DNA of 64,000 nucleotides, taken from positions 1 through 64,000 of the forward strand of contig WPIO01000362.1 in assembly GCA_009760855.2 (NCBI GenBank). Reading direction: 5' to 3'. The translations under genes were made by a program, and so were the position numbers. The notes under the pieces are model-generated. The model was not told the origin of the DNA, did no database searches, and saw nothing but the letters and a program-made list of their open reading frames with translations. The stretch is from Cristatella mucedo. Lineage: Eukaryota > Bryozoa > Phylactolaemata > Cristatellidae. Shown piece by piece: positions 32,254 through 44,098 of this stretch (the first letter of the stretch is position 1; each line of letters begins with the position of its first letter).

Positions 32254-32460
32254 GTTATATATACTGTGCATGCTGCCACTAACCACATTTGCATGCTGAA
32301 CCTGTGCATGTCACCCCTAACCATGTTATTCATGTTGTTAATCAAGCATGATATTACTCACCATTCGATTGCATTTCCCTTTGCAGCAAATGTAAAGCGC
32401 CTAGTAAGAGAGTGAGTTCTCTGAGGGCGCTTTCTCAATAGCATTATTGTTACTATTATT
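31755..32460 (+). mobile_element. F1 LINE copy with SINE1 insert
   Basis: Starts at TTTAGGTCACTTCATTCTTTGGC in the C-terminal block and ends in the 3' hairpin and ATT tail near 32460. A SINE1 at 32073-32272 interrupts the 3' UTR. Confidence 0.88.
32073..32272 (+). mobile_element. SINE1 copy inside F1
   Basis: Full SINE1 with A box, B box, F1-like hairpin tail and a (TA)n run. ACTGT occurs on both sides, consistent with a short target duplication. Confidence 0.88.
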
Positions 32461-32639
32461 ATTATAGGAAGACATAGAAAAGGCAGAAAGACTGATGTAT
32501 AACAAGCCCGAAGAATTAAAGTGGTTGAAGTTAAAGCGGCACTGAAGTTATAGAATATTTTGATTATCGAAGTAGGACATTTCGTCTAAGTCTAATTAAG
32601 TCTAATTCTAAGGAATATCGCACTGATACAGAAGCGAAG

Positions 32640-32905
32640 GCGTGCTCGACTATATGATATTTATTATTTTACATTATATGATATCATATGATATATATGA
32701 TATTATATATATATATATATATATGATATTATTATTATTATATTGTTATTATTATATGATATATATTATATGATTATACGATATTAAATGATATTATATG
32801 ATATATATATATATAATATTATATATATATGTATTATATGGTATTATTATTGTTATATGATATATACATATTATATGATTATATAATTTTATATGATATT
32901 TATTG
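32640..32905. repeat. AT-rich TATGATAT-type simple repeat
   Basis: Interrupted low-complexity tract of TATGATATT and TA units. Confidence 0.9.
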
Positions 32906-33219
32906 ACAATATATGACTAAAGCATCAGAAGCAAGGCAGGATCACTACGGCAACTCTAGTAAACAGAACACGTGCTGCTGATGGAATTCATTTCAATTAA
33001 TTGTTTGCTGACTGCAGCAGGTTGGTAATTTAGAATGAACGAGAATGTACATGCATTAAGCCATTTATTCATATCAGCAGCTAGCTGTCCCACAACAGTA
33101 CATACAATTAGTTTCCTTATAAATACAAGTGCATGAGAGTAGCAAATACACCATTTAAGACTAAATACTGTATACAATATACATAGTATATTAAACTACT
33201 CAAACATTGCTACTTGTTA

Positions 33220-34103
33220 TCAAGTGGGGCAGCTGGCTGGATAGACGGTAAGCTTATCATCTATGCTAAGTACCGATAGGACGCTCTGCTTTCCTTTAGC
33301 CAGTGACAGAGCGTACAGTCCCTTTACTGCATGTCTGCCACATGCTAAGACTTCCTTCAGGTGCTGACCGTCATCGATTCTAATGGCTGTCACGACGTCG
33401 TTGCCACCCACAGCCAGGTGGAGAACACGTCCAAATGGCTGAAGGCAAACGTCCACAACCATGTTGCTTGGCTCGTGTCGCCAGAGTCTGTCGCCAGAGT
33501 GGCTGTAGCCGTCCACCACACACTTTTCTCGACCATCGCTGAGCTTCACTGCGCTGTAGCTTGCTGTGACGACTATTTGAGCCGTTACTGCCACGCTGCA
33601 TATGTCGTACTCCAGCTCACGTCGGTACAGCTCTGTGCCACAGCACAGTTTCACGAGTACCAGGTGAGGGCCAGGCACCCAGCTGTTAGTTTCACTGTCT
33701 AGTCTATCCTCACATGCAGCTAGGCGGTCACCGTGGACGGACAGTCGCCTCGGTGGCGACTGCAGCACAGCAACACGCTTGTCTTCGAGCCAGGCGCCGT
33801 CGCTGGCCGAGCTGCGTCGCAGCAGCACGATTAACTTCGAAGCAATCAAGCCAACAGCCGCTCGACCGTCGTCCAGCACGTCCACTGTAGCGACCCACTC
33901 GTTTCCTCCTCCTTCCGGTTTCGCTGGCCTCCAGCAGTGTAGCTCTTTCCCGCTCGTGTCGCACTCCTTCAGTCCGATATCGAAAGCAGCCACTAGCAGA
34001 GTGTCTTCGTCTGTGACAGCCACGTCCAAGCAGCAGTGAGGGTACTGCCAGCTGCGAGGCACGACCGACGCTGGGCTAAACGCCAGTGGAAAAGTGGAGT
34101 TTG
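33220..34103 (-). CDS. Beta-propeller exon of TRIM-like gene (copy D)
   Basis: Minus-strand frame of 293 codons to a stop at 33220, paralogous to the propellers at 1024-1991 and 6419-7362: CDTSGKELHCWRPAKPEGG, LDDGRAAVGLIASKLIVLL, RRLSVHGDRLAACED, LEYDICSVAVTAQIVVTAS, GDRLWRHEP and VLHLAVGGNDVV. The acceptor TTTTGTAGCTCAG gives phase 1, as in the other two copies, if the second AG (34105-34104) is used. The first AG (34110-34109) gives phase 2. It is more diverged than A and B are from each other, so it is an older paralogue. A B-box-like exon lies upstream on the same strand at about 37740-37997, and a fuller B-box/coiled-coil exon at 42785-43680. Which one it splices to is unresolved. The function is unknown. 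Confidence 0.75.
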
Positions 34104-34179
34104 CTGAGCTACAAAATAAGTCACGCAAGCAGATGAGAATCGGCCAGCTACCAGACGCTGGGCCAAACGACAGATACAA

Positions 34180-35689
34180 AATACGAGTTACAAAATAAAT
34201 AATGCAATGAAGATAATAATCTATAAACGGCTAAAAGATATTTAAAATTCTTGGCTATAAATATAACGAGCCAACAAACATTATCGACGAGCATTGTAGT
34301 TAGTAGGTTAATAGCTAAAGGCAAGAAATAAAATGTCAGGACATGTTTAGGAGTAGAACGCACGACCAGAAAGTAAAAAAGTCGAAGCGCGAGTCATCGC
34401 TCAGAGATTTATCAACTACACATCGACAGATACCTCAAGGCACCAGTGCATTTTTAAATTTAAATGCTTCTTTCAAGGTGACTACATTTTACTTTGAAGC
34501 TTTTCTTCAGCAAACAAGTCGTACAAATCAAAGTGTACAAGGAAATTACGTTACCTTAGCATGAAAGTCGTTCAACTCCAAGGTACGCAAATTACCACAG
34601 CAGTAACAGCTTCCTAGTACCACAACAAAAGTATGACTAGTATGACTCCACAACAAAAAGGTGGCTCAGCCAGCTGCAGACTACTATCTTCTGCGACTGC
34701 CTCGTTCCAGCATTCGACACGTGACTTTCGGTTGCCGAAAGCCAACGGAGCAGGAAGTGCTACCCAATAAGCAAACAGTAATACCTTGTTTAGGTTTAAA
34801 GCTATGTGAGTACTGGTGACCGAAATTCCAAGCAAACAGTTATCGCTTCATAATATGTGAAGCAAATACTAATTAACGAATAGTGCAGAGCGTTCAAAAT
34901 AATTGGTTATTTGCTACAGGTAGGCTGATTTAGAACTCACAATAATATAGCAGCAGGAAAGCCTTACTGGAGAGCTGCTATCTCTGGAGAGATGCTGGCT
35001 ATCTCGACCACCGGCAATAAGCTCCACAACTTATTAATATTGCCCACTACTTAGCTGATACCCGGAGCTAAAGGCAGGTAAAAATCTGAGCCACATTTTC
35101 TTATTCTGGGCCATTTAGACATTTACTTTTAAAATTATCTGATGCATTCAGTAACAAAATTCGTTCACTGACTGACCATTTGTCTCTTGTGGCTCACGTG
35201 CATTGCCCTACTTTCATCTAGGGTAATGCACTTGACCACATGTCTCCTTCAATTGCATGCTGTTATCGCCAAGTATTCCCAACGTTGCTTATCTGATCAC
35301 ATGCAGATCTCGTCCAGTCTATGCCGTGTGCAAACCTCTTCCTCATCTAAAAACTACATGCGAATCAAAAGGAAATTTCAAGATCCTTGACGTCCATGAT
35401 GTCCATGCGAAAAAGTTTGCTAGGCCTCGGCTGCTCCATCCATCCACCTTTTTGACCTGTCACCACTTATAGATTGCTTTCACGTCACACTAGCAGACAT
35501 GCTCTACTAGCTTGCAACTCTGGATAGACACGCCGTGTGCCCTCATCCTGACAGCCTGCGGTTTGCCACGGAAATTAAACTAGCTAGGCCTACTTAGCCA
35601 AAGCTTCAAAAAAGTATACCACAGCACAGGACTGACTGTTCATCGACAGGCATACGAGGACTACTGTAGATCCTACCAATCGAGAAGAA
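34180..35689. other. Intron-like or intergenic sequence
   Basis: Upstream of copy D propeller exon. No supported exon or repeat. Confidence 0.4.
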
Positions 35690-36146
35690 TAATTCACTTT
35701 ATTTAGCACTCATAGAGTGCCAAATATATATTTATAGGCATTTCACGTTAGCTGGAAATAAAGAATGGTCGCATGGTTAGTGGTAGCATGCTAAATGACA
35801 ACAAGCGTAGCGTGGTTAGGGTGACTTGCACCGGGTCAGCCTGCAAGTATGGTTAAGGACAACGTCCATATTTTAAGGAGGCAGAAATACACAGAGGACT
35901 AACCATGCGACCTCATTAAACGTTAGTGGTAGCATGCTAAATGATAACAAGCAGAAGTAGAAGCTAGAATCAATTGCAGAGCCAATTTGCCATCTAATAA
36001 ATTTTCACTACGGAATTGTCTGCAGATTCAAAATGAGTTATAGGAATAAGAGTGGTGATAATACATTTGATATAGCACCCTCAGAGAATTCAAATCTTTC
36101 TTTTCACTTCACATTTGCTCTAAAAGAAGCATGGTTGAATAGTTTA
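35690..36146 (-). mobile_element. Two antisense F1 3' ends
   Basis: 35690-35900 resembles the F1b 3' UTR (GGTTAGTGGTAGCATGCTAAATGACAACAAG). 36045-36146 is another tail plus hairpin, directly abutting the gypsy RT fragment. Confidence 0.7.
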
Positions 36147-36920
36147 AGGTGATTGAAGAATCGTGCACCACATGGAGCTCGCCTTTAGTACTGGTCAGGA
36201 AGGATGGTACCTACCGGTTCTACGTTGATTATAGGCGGCTTACCTCGGTAGCGGTTAAGGACAGCTACCCATTACCTCGGCCAGACGAGGTTTTTCAATT
36301 TTTAAGAGGTGCGAGATACTTCAGCACTCTTGATCTCGCATCAGGGTACTGGCAGATAGCAATGCACCCTGAAGACAAGGCAGAGACTGCCTTTGTAACC
36401 TACAATGGGCAGCACCAGTTTAGAAAGATGAGCTTTGGGCTGTGCAATGCACCAGGTACGTTCCAGCGAGCCATGGACTTCATCCTATTGGGTCTTCATT
36501 GGACTACTTGCCTGATTTATATTGATGACGTATTGGTCTTTTCGCGAAGCTATGAGGAACATCTTATTCGGCTTGGGGATGTCCTTGATAGGATGAGGGC
36601 AAATGGTCTCAAGATCAAATCTTCAAAATGCCACTTCGCCAGGGACGAGCTGCGTTATCTAGGGCTTCTGTATTGTCTGCGTACTGTACATCGCCAGATC
36701 CTGAGAATGCGAACAAGATTGCGCATTACCCACCATGCATCACCCAAAGATGCACGAGGTGCCAGGCAGTTCCTAGGACTCATATCGCCTATAGGCCTCA
36801 TATCGCCGCAAGTTTTTGCCTGCAGTTTTTGGACCTGCAGACCATGCATGATGAGCTTGTCGCACCATGCGACGTAGCAAGGCAAAACATTCAGGCTGCT
36901 CAGGCCAAGCAAAAGCGCCA
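36147..36920 (+). pseudogene. Ty3/gypsy reverse transcriptase fragment
   Basis: The frame 36149-36877 reads SPLVLVRKDGTYRFYVDYRR, LDLASGYWQIAMHPEDKAET, FGLCNAPGTFQRAMD and the catalytic YIDDVLVFS, then LRYLGLL. These are RT domains 1-6 of a Ty3/gypsy Pol. It lacks gag, protease, RNase H and most of integrase. The frame ends by running into unrelated sequence with a shift near 36650. RT copies the element RNA into DNA. This copy is an orphan, and no LTR was found next to it. Confidence 0.88.
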
Positions 36921-36924
36921 GTAA

Positions 36925-37400
36925 GACTTAACTGCAACAGAGTCCACCTTGAAGGTCGGTGACTATGTGTATGTTTATACGCCCAGGCCTCAGAGGGGTC
37001 TCTCACCAAAGTTGTAACATCTGTGGCTGGGTCCTCTCCTAATCGTTGACCGTACTGACACGAACGTCTGAGTTGTGGACAAAGACGATGAGGGTGGAAT
37101 AGCTATCAAAGTACATATCAGCTACTGCAAACCAGCTTGGTGCAAAGCCACAGGACTGCCGCCTGCGGACCTGGAGGACGAACTTCCCACATCCAGCACT
37201 TCTGATGAGGCAGATGGAGGGGAAAGTAAGGAGGGTCAGCCACCACCCATTGCAATCATGCCGACGAGGAGGAAGCCGAACCGACGGCGACTCCTCTACT
37301 CGTCCACGACTTAACACTCGGAGTCGGACGAGCTACTGCCTAGCCAAACGAACAGGCTAATGCAGGCCCAGTTGGCTCGCATCAAAGCTTGCACCAGCGG
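36925..37400 (+). pseudogene. Ty3/gypsy Pol C-terminal (integrase tail) fragment
   Basis: In the frame upstream of 36924 and beyond, VARQNIQAAQAKQKRQ is followed by LKVGDYVYVYTPRPQRGLSP, typical of the integrase C-terminal region. Then DKDDEGGIAIKVHISYCKP leads into an acidic/basic tail ending LLYSSTT at 37314. Interrupted by stops. RT and integrase ends are joined with RNase H and the integrase core missing, so the element suffered an internal deletion. Confidence 0.8.
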
Positions 37401-37739
37401 AAACCCGACCATCATTTTATAAACTTTGTGTAAAATTCAAAGTTTCCTCAGCAGACGAAAGGTTGAACAAATAGTGCTGCTTTTTTTATTTTTCCTGTGA
37501 TTGTAGGTCGATGGCACCTCGACTCCGATCAACGTGCATCGTGGATCATTTGGCACTTCAACGGAAAAGCAGTAGTCTGGCCGCCTCATAGGGATGATGC
37601 CCACAGGGAGGATAAAGACAGCTAGCTTGCCGGAAGCCACTATGACTCGTGAACTAGACTTCGTCTGATACCTGTGAGAACTTTATAGATTAGTGATGCT
37701 TGTAGTGCAGTGATGGATTTGTAATCTTGGTTACTCGGT

Positions 37740-37997
37740 GTCAGGCTCATGAGCTACCACTGTAGACGTGGAGCCTCTGTGGTAGTTGGACGACACGTCC
37801 ACAGAGTGGATATTTGCAGATGCGAGGACGCACCTTCTCCTGATGATGACATTGCATGCTTGGTCTGAACAGTGACTGCAGCAGCTGTGTGAGTAGCCCA
37901 GCAGCATAGGCTCCTCTGCAATTAGTATGCAGGCGATGCAAGACAGTGGGCGTTCGTCCATCGATGGAAGTCGGTGCATCCGAAGCTGTTGTGCCAT
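37740..37997 (-). CDS. B-box1-like zinc-binding exon (copy D region), possibly broken
   Basis: From an ATG at 37997 the minus frame reads MAQQLRMHRLPSMDERPLSC, then CIAC, a C-C-S-H-C cluster, QAC, and NIHSVDVSS. The spacing (C-x2-C, about 15 residues, C-x2-C, then C and H) matches the B-box1 of the exon at 43680 (CSAC ... CRQC ... CPAC). Flanking DNA upstream (about 38110-38220) also matches the sequence upstream of that exon, supporting paralogy within a direct duplication. No coiled-coil part follows, because the gypsy insertion and unrelated sequence lie downstream. It may be a 5' exon of copy D or a relic. Confidence 0.5.
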
Positions 37998-38261
37998 GGC
38001 TGTTCTCAAAAAGGCACTAACCAAACTGTAGATCAGCTACAAAAGTTAAGCACGAGAGACAAATTGTGACGAAAGGGAAGAAAAAAATGTTGTACATCAG
38101 ACACTTTTACAAAACCGGTGTATAGACAACATATCGATAATAGCCTAGCACGAGAATTAAAACATATGCATCTCATAACTGCATGTCCAGAAACGGTAAA
38201 CAAAATTTATCACAAGAAAAATCTCAACTTTGTCATATCAAGAAGCACATAAAAGACTCTT

Positions 38262-38540
38262 CTTCACCTTAAGGACATCCTGAATCAAGATGGCTACCTG
38301 CATAACCTGGACGACATTACTGTGCCCAGTGCATTGCGACTGCTAGGCGCTAATTTCACATTTCAACAGGACATCGATCCGAAGCATAATACCACAAGTC
38401 ATGCTGCAAATTACGGGACAAATTACAAGCAGTATGGCATGCTATACCATCCGACGTCACTCTGACACTCATCGAGTCCATGCCAGCCTGCATATCGGCA
38501 GTGGTCGCAAATCGGGGAGGGGCCACATCCTACTAGATTT
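38262..38540 (+). pseudogene. Tc1-like transposase C-terminal remnant
   Basis: LKDILNQDGYLHNLDDIT, then FQQDIDPKH (the second aspartate of the DDE triad in the QDNDPKH motif), then after a gap SMPA with a VVANRGGAT end. It is homologous to the fuller copy at 44600-46100. The N-terminus is absent. Confidence 0.75.
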
Positions 38541-39597
38541 GGTGTTTTTACTCCCCATGCTGTGATTGTCGTGTTAAAGAAATAGTGTGTTGGACTGTTT
38601 TGTTTACTGTGGTATCAATTTCAATCGTTTGTAAGCTCCAGATAGCATTTTCAAAACTGCCTAAAGCAATAGTCGGCCAGGCGGCCATGGTTGTTGTGGG
38701 TGTGGCAGACATATACCGGTGCTGGTGTAGATATACCGAAGGCTTTTCCATCCACGGTGGAGGGACCGGAGTGCACAGGCCTGTGGCCAGAAAGCGAGAG
38801 ATTATTTTCAGGTTGGGGTAGAGGAGCTTCCGGCTTCTTCTGACGTAATGACATAAGTAGCACGTAAAAACAGTTAATGAAAAACTTGACAATTCTACTC
38901 GCCTCGTTCCTTTCTCGTCTTCTCACTGCTCCCACACGTTGGGTATGAGACAATTTGCCCACGGATTTAGGTACTTCCATTTTTCCGTGGGGCACAATTA
39001 TCCCCCTGCCCCTTTAGCTCGGCCGCTGAGTGCTCGTCGAAAACGCTACTGCAAGCAAGAATTCTGACTCGGTGACTGCATTCACTGCAAAACTTGTGCA
39101 TGAGAAATAGAGGCGACTACTAGCATGCAATTGCCTGATATACTACATACGTGCGATAAGACTAACGTTACGGACGTTGCGTAGCAGCATGAGCAACGTC
39201 CGCGCACATTTGCAAATGCTTGGGAATAGAAAGCCGAAAGATTGACTACTAACAATGTGCGACGCGCGCACACGAACGCAGCGAATACTGTGATGAATAG
39301 GTAGCTGCTCGTGGACTGCTTTTAAAATGTAAAATCAGACGTTTTTATAGTGTCAGACGAGTCATAGCGTCGGTCGTTAATCTTTACTCTGATTTTAGGT
39401 AAATGGGAATTGAAGAAGATGTCAATAAAATATTTGATGTAGGTTTGAAGAGGGGTTAAAAGAGCAGAGCAGCAGGAGGAGCTGTTGCTCAATGGGTCCA
39501 CTGCATACACTGCAGCATACAAATAGCAGCATGGATATTGCTGGAAGATGTTGTACGAGAGAGCACCAGAAGGGAAGCTGGTTCGATGGGATGCCTA

Positions 39598-40830
39598 ACA
39601 ATAATAATAATAATGATAATATTATCGAAACATTTGATAAAGTGCCCTCTGAGGACTCGGCGTCTTTATAAACACTTTAAAATTGCTACAAAGGAAGAAC
39701 CGCCGAACGGCTAGCAGTAGCATGCTCAATAAACGAGAATAACTTGGTTAGTGGTGACTTGCATAGGGTGAGTATGCAAGTTTGATTAGAGCGGAACGCA
39801 CAGTATCAGCCCAAATAAGCACATAAAGGACGAATCTCAGGGACTCACTAAATAAATGCTGTCATAAATAGATGCGTTTTTAGTTTCTTTTTAAATGCCT
39901 GACAAGGAAATGTTACACGCAGTATATAGAATACCAGACCAAGAGAATACAGGCACTTCTAAGCAAGAAGTAGATACCCTGCTTGACAGTGAGCCACTCC
40001 AGGTCAGCCATAAGTAAAACTTTGCCCATCCTGCATTCAAACAATTAAGCCTGGCTGTAGAGTATTGACAAAACTGAAAGCTTTTATGCATGAATCTCTG
40101 GGGCTACAGGCCTGAAGACCTGTGAATAGGGAGCTAAATATGTCAAGACTAGATTTCACCAAAGGAATGTATTAGCTTGGCCGTCTAATTTTTGACTCAG
40201 CAAGCCTAATTTTTGAAATTTTAAGCACACACAAATCGAAATTGCGCTACATGCAAGCGTCTTATTGCACTGACACAGAGTCCTGAAAGCAGTGAGTTAA
40301 AAAAGCATAAATGTGATTTAAAATGGCCTCGACCAGCTTTTAAGGCCAGAATGAATCAAGCTGCTGAAAGTAGGCGACTCGACTGCAAAGACCATGAGGT
40401 CGTCTGGTAAAGGTCGCTGTGGAACAAGATATCCAGATTTCAAGCTGATAATACAGGGGACATGCTGGCAGAGCCATCTTTGAGCATTAGGCTTTCCTGC
40501 TTATGATTGATACTGCCTTAACTGGCACAATGGTAAAAGAGTTAGTTAATTGAAGAAGATTGACTGCTGTACAAGACTGATTGTACTGCACGATACAAGG
40601 GTGGTGACAGTTTGAAGTGCTGAAAGACATAATTTAATCGCAGCACAGGTCTGGCAGTGTGCCGGCTGCATATAAACGATAGCCTAGCTTGTACTTAACG
40701 ACCAGACCGGCTTGAAGAGCTTGAATTTGCAAGAAAAGGAAGACTGCTAGAGACACGTTGTATGATCCATGCTTGAATGGCCGATCTGATTCATGAACGT
40801 CGGAAGTTGACGTAAACTGCACGTATGCCC
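39598..40830 (-). mobile_element. F1b LINE copy
   Basis: The tail at 39600 (AATAATAATAATAATGATAAT) with a variant 3' end (GCTACAAAGGAAGAACC), then upstream sequence to a degenerate RT palm near 40680 (VVKYKLGYRLYAAGTLPDLC, in place of the YADD context). Duplicated in copy 2 at 47330-47482 plus 48831-49795. Confidence 0.8.
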
Positions 40831-40850
40831 TATAATATGCCACTGATCAA

Positions 40851-41404
40851 GGATCTAAACCATCAATGTGCTGTGCCAGTGCCGTCTTAGTGTACTGATA
40901 TGTGCTGTACAAATGCTTGCTTATCAATGGCATGAATCCTACTGCTCAACATGATCGAAGTCACAAAAAAGCAACAGTAACATCCGGTGAACCGAAGCAA
41001 ATAGACTCTTATCTCAAATCTGCCTGGTTATTGCTATGTCGTGATGCGTACTAAATAGTGAGTCATAAGGCACTTACACATTCAAACCTTAGCTAAATCA
41101 TTTCTAAATAGCCTAGGGTATAGGTGTTTCAAATTTCTATGCGGCGGTGTGTGCTATGTAACTACTCCGTTTACGATAAGAGACTATCCTAGGAGTTGAA
41201 GCACAGATTTACGGTCTGTTGATTAAAAAGTCTTATTGCACGTAACTTCAGAAAAGACTTGACGGCGGCTAACTGTACAGCTGGCAGAGGGTAATTAAAA
41301 TGTGCCAATTGCCATGAACCGCGACCTGTGACACAGAATGCGAGTATCTTACCCCGAGGAGCTTTGAAAAAGTTTCGGTCCGGACCATTCGAAGCCCTTA
41401 AAAG
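40851..41404. other. No gene recognised
   Basis: No supported feature. Confidence 0.35.
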
Positions 41405-41640
41405 CAGGAAGTGCTGGCTTCTCGAGCTGCTATCAAGCTAAGTCAGGCACGAACTTCCTACCATTTGTGATAGAACGCTTTCAACCCACTCTGGAATCAG
41501 TAAAAGTCTTCGACAATCCAGCCGCGCCGCAATTTTTGAGCACCTCTGATAATCGCGGCCCAGCATTTGGTTACTACAGCATGGCGGCGGCGAAGGCGGG
41601 TGCCATGACCACGGCTTCCGCAGTCCCGCCGTTGTACTAA
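41405..41640 (+). repeat. Dispersed repeat R4
   Basis: AAAGCAGGAAGTGCTGGCTTCT ... CACTCTGGAATCAGTAAAAGTC and GAGCACCTCTGATAATCGCGGCCCAGC match 62390-62510 and 62895-62960. The copy at 62 kb is split by R2, while this copy is the uninterrupted form. Confidence 0.7.
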
Positions 41641-42105
41641 CTCCGAATCCAACAGTACGAGCGTACACCGTAAAGGATCTGGCTAGCTGAGTAACTTCGT
41701 GGCTAGTCGGAGTCGACGACCACTACAGCCGAGAGCTTCCGCTGAAACACACCAACATGAGGGTCACGAACACGCTACACGGGGAACGCGGAATATACAA
41801 ATTACAACAACGAGAGTGCTATCCAGCTCCACTCTGGCCTTGGGCGCCCGTTGCCTTGCGTGCGTGGCCGCATCGCCTGAGCACGACTGCAATCATCCAG
41901 ATGCATAACTCGGCCCGACCGGGAACCTCCAATACCACCACCACCACCGCCACTTACTCGGCTACCTTCTCCTATCGAAGAGCGATCGAGGAGACGTCAC
42001 GTCACCGAACATCCGGCCATGCCGTAGGTCCGACCCGGCCTAGCCGGTGACCCTTACCACGTTCAGCCGTCCTGTCCCAGCCAACCGAACCTAGCCTGGT
42101 TGCAA
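41640..42105 (-). repeat. Dispersed repeat R3, antisense copy
   Basis: Reverse complement of the R3 copy at 19907-20390: GGCCTAGCCGGTGACC, CAGCCAACCGAACCTAGCCTGG. Truncated at 41640. Confidence 0.75.
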
Positions 42106-42479
42106 TGCAACAGTCGTCATCTTCTCTATCACCAGTCTTCCGTGGGCGTGTCGCTCATCTTCATCGCTCCGCTGCCGCCATAACTTCGAGCGTGCTAGCG
42201 CCTGCAGCAATACCCAGCTGGGCTCGTCATCCTGGTATACGCTTGAGCTCGATGGGGACTAGCAGCAGTGTCAAGTCAGAGAAGGTCGACAATAGGTGTA
42301 CGATAATCTAGAGCAAAGACCGAAATACGTATCCAGGCATATGATCAGCTGGGATGTCAAAACTTAATCGCAGTCTCGCGTACAGTCGTCGCTCGTATAC
42401 TGCGGTTAATAAGTTCCAGACTTTACCGTGGTAGGTGAATTTCCGTAAAGTAGGATTCCATACTTATAAATCGATAACT

Positions 42480-42777
42480 TTGTTAGAGCATACTCACTAC
42501 CTCAACTGCTCTCCTGATTCTGCTATGCAGCAAATGTGAAGCGCCTAGAGAGAGATTGAGTTCTCTGAGGGCGCTTTATCAAGTCCATTATTATTATAAT
42601 TATTATTATTATGCTTCCCACTTTCTCTTTGCTGCGTGAGACGCTCTGTTGGCTACCGAATGCGTACCGAAAGCCGCTTAGGCTGTGAGTGAGCTATACA
42701 AAACTCTCCTGCGTAATACCCACATAGCCTGTATGACTTTATGGAGTTACAGACGGAGATACGTTACATTGCATTAC
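42480..42777 (+). mobile_element. F2 LINE 3' end with nested F1, abutting exon C
   Basis: F2 3' end from ACTCACTACCTCAACTGCTCTC to GACGGAGATACGTTACATTGCATTACATT, interrupted at about 42524-42614 by an F1 3' hairpin with ATT tail. The F2 tail ends within a few bases of the splice donor of the B-box/coiled-coil exon. Confidence 0.85.
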
Positions 42778-42784
42778 ATTTACC

Positions 42785-43680
42785 TGCGGTCAGCTCCAAA
42801 AGTTCCTATCCACGACGAGACCACTTCGTTCAAGTTAGCAGGCAAAGATCCATTCAGAGCCACAAGGTTTTCAGCATCCAGTATCTCACTGAAGCTATCC
42901 AGCTGCTTGCCAAGCACTTCGAGCTGCGACCTCAAAGTCGCCTCCTGGTCCAGCAAATCAGGGTCGCTGGCCGAATCTGTGACACTGCTGATGTATGTGG
43001 TGGACGAATGCCTCACTGACAGGTTCAGCCGCTCGGCCAAGCTTCGCAGAGCGACCGCACCCTCCTCGAGCAGATCGTAGCAGTTCTTGACCTTGCTCTT
43101 TGCCTCTTTATAGCAGATCGTAGCTTGCTGCTCGAGCTTCCACACCTCGCAATCCTCAAAGGATTTGGTTAAAGCAACCACTGCATACTTCTTCCTGGTC
43201 CACAGCTCGTCCCGGTGGATGGAACGAGCCGAGTGGATGTCCTTAACCAATTTCTTATACTTCAGCAGCTGCTCTGACTTGCCACGCACGCACTCTAGAA
43301 GCTCATTTGTGCCCTCTCGTACGTCCTTTAAAAATTGTTCGGCTTTCAGTCTTTTCAACAGCAGAGGCTTTGAGTGTCCTGAGCAGTGGCCCTGCGTGAT
43401 CGCATGTCGCTTTCTTGCAGTCAAAGCACAACAGATCCAGCAGCTTCTGGTGCTGTGGGCACAGCTGCTGCAATGCAGCTTGCAGCACTTCACTCGAGGT
43501 CTGTTCTAAGTCAACGGTCGCGTGATCCGTACCATAGTGGTCATGCTGACCTAGGCAGGCTGGACACGGAAACTTCTTACACTGCCTGCACCAGAGGTAG
43601 GCTGGCTCGTCCAGGCTGCCAGCTTCTCTGCAGGCACTGCACTTGTCTGCATCTCTCGCAGCTGTTGTAAGTCTCCTCAT
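42785..43680 (-). CDS. B-box1/B-box2/coiled-coil exon (copy C), frameshifted
   Basis: An ATG at 43680 in a good context (GCCAAGATGA) starts MRRLTTAARDADK. B-box1 follows (CSACREAGSLDE, WCRQC, CPACLGQHDHYG), then B-box2 (CPQHQKLLDLLCFDCKKATC), then a frame change near 43393-43406, and then the coiled coil in the next frame (KAEQFLKDVREGTNELLECV, TRKKYAVVALTKSFE, LEVLGKQLDSFSEI). The donor CGCAG|GTAAAT lies at about 42784, in phase 2 of that frame, versus phase 1 in copy A. This is the N-terminal half of a TRIM-like protein without a RING. The nearest propeller on the same strand is copy D at 33220-34103. The frameshift in the second B-box suggests a pseudogene or a sequence error. B-boxes bind zinc and mediate self-association by family knowledge. 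Confidence 0.7.
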
Positions 43681-43949
43681 CTTGGCGATGGAAAGGTGAT
43701 GATGGAAAGGATATGAATAATAGCCCGGCATGAGAATCAAAACATAAGTGTCTCATGATTGCCTGTTCAGAAATAATAAAAATGGATCACAATGAAAATA
43801 CAAATTATTTCGTACTACACAACACATATTCGATGGATATCTAAGACGTGCGGCATAGCATTGACGTTTTGCAGCTGGTACTAGACTGAATTACTAGATA
43901 AGTATGTCGCATCCCGACGCTTACCGATTTCACGTCACTTGAAATAAAT

Positions 43950-44098
43950 AATATAATTCATTTGTATTGCGCCCCAAGAGACGTTAATCTCCATTCAGGC
44001 GCTTCACATATGCCTCCGGGCTCGAGCCCACGACCTCAGCCAGACCTTGGTTGGGGCGAGTACCTTAACCACTGGACACCACTTGAAGCAACAGGTAA
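43950..44098 (-). mobile_element. SINE1 copy
   Basis: Antisense SINE1 with tail at 43950 (AATTCATTTGTATTGCGCC), hairpin, GGGCTCGAGCCC B box and TAACCACTGGAC A-box end. Confidence 0.85.

Larger units (their letters stand above)
37740..40850. repeat. Direct segmental duplication, copy 1
   Basis: Shares order and orientation with about 43300-49800: B-box exon (minus), upstream sequence with ATAATAGCC(T/C)(A/G)GCA(C/T)GAGAAT, Tc1 C-terminus, a shared non-coding stretch (GTAGATATACCGAAGG near 38730 and 46280, GTTGGGTATGA, GGTCCACTGCATACACTG) and F1b LINE. Copy 2 is longer because of SINE2, F1 and F2 insertions. Confidence 0.85.

Noticed and set aside
32203-32286. Frame with repeated Tyr-Ile
   Set aside because: Translation of the (TA)n run at the end of SINE1.
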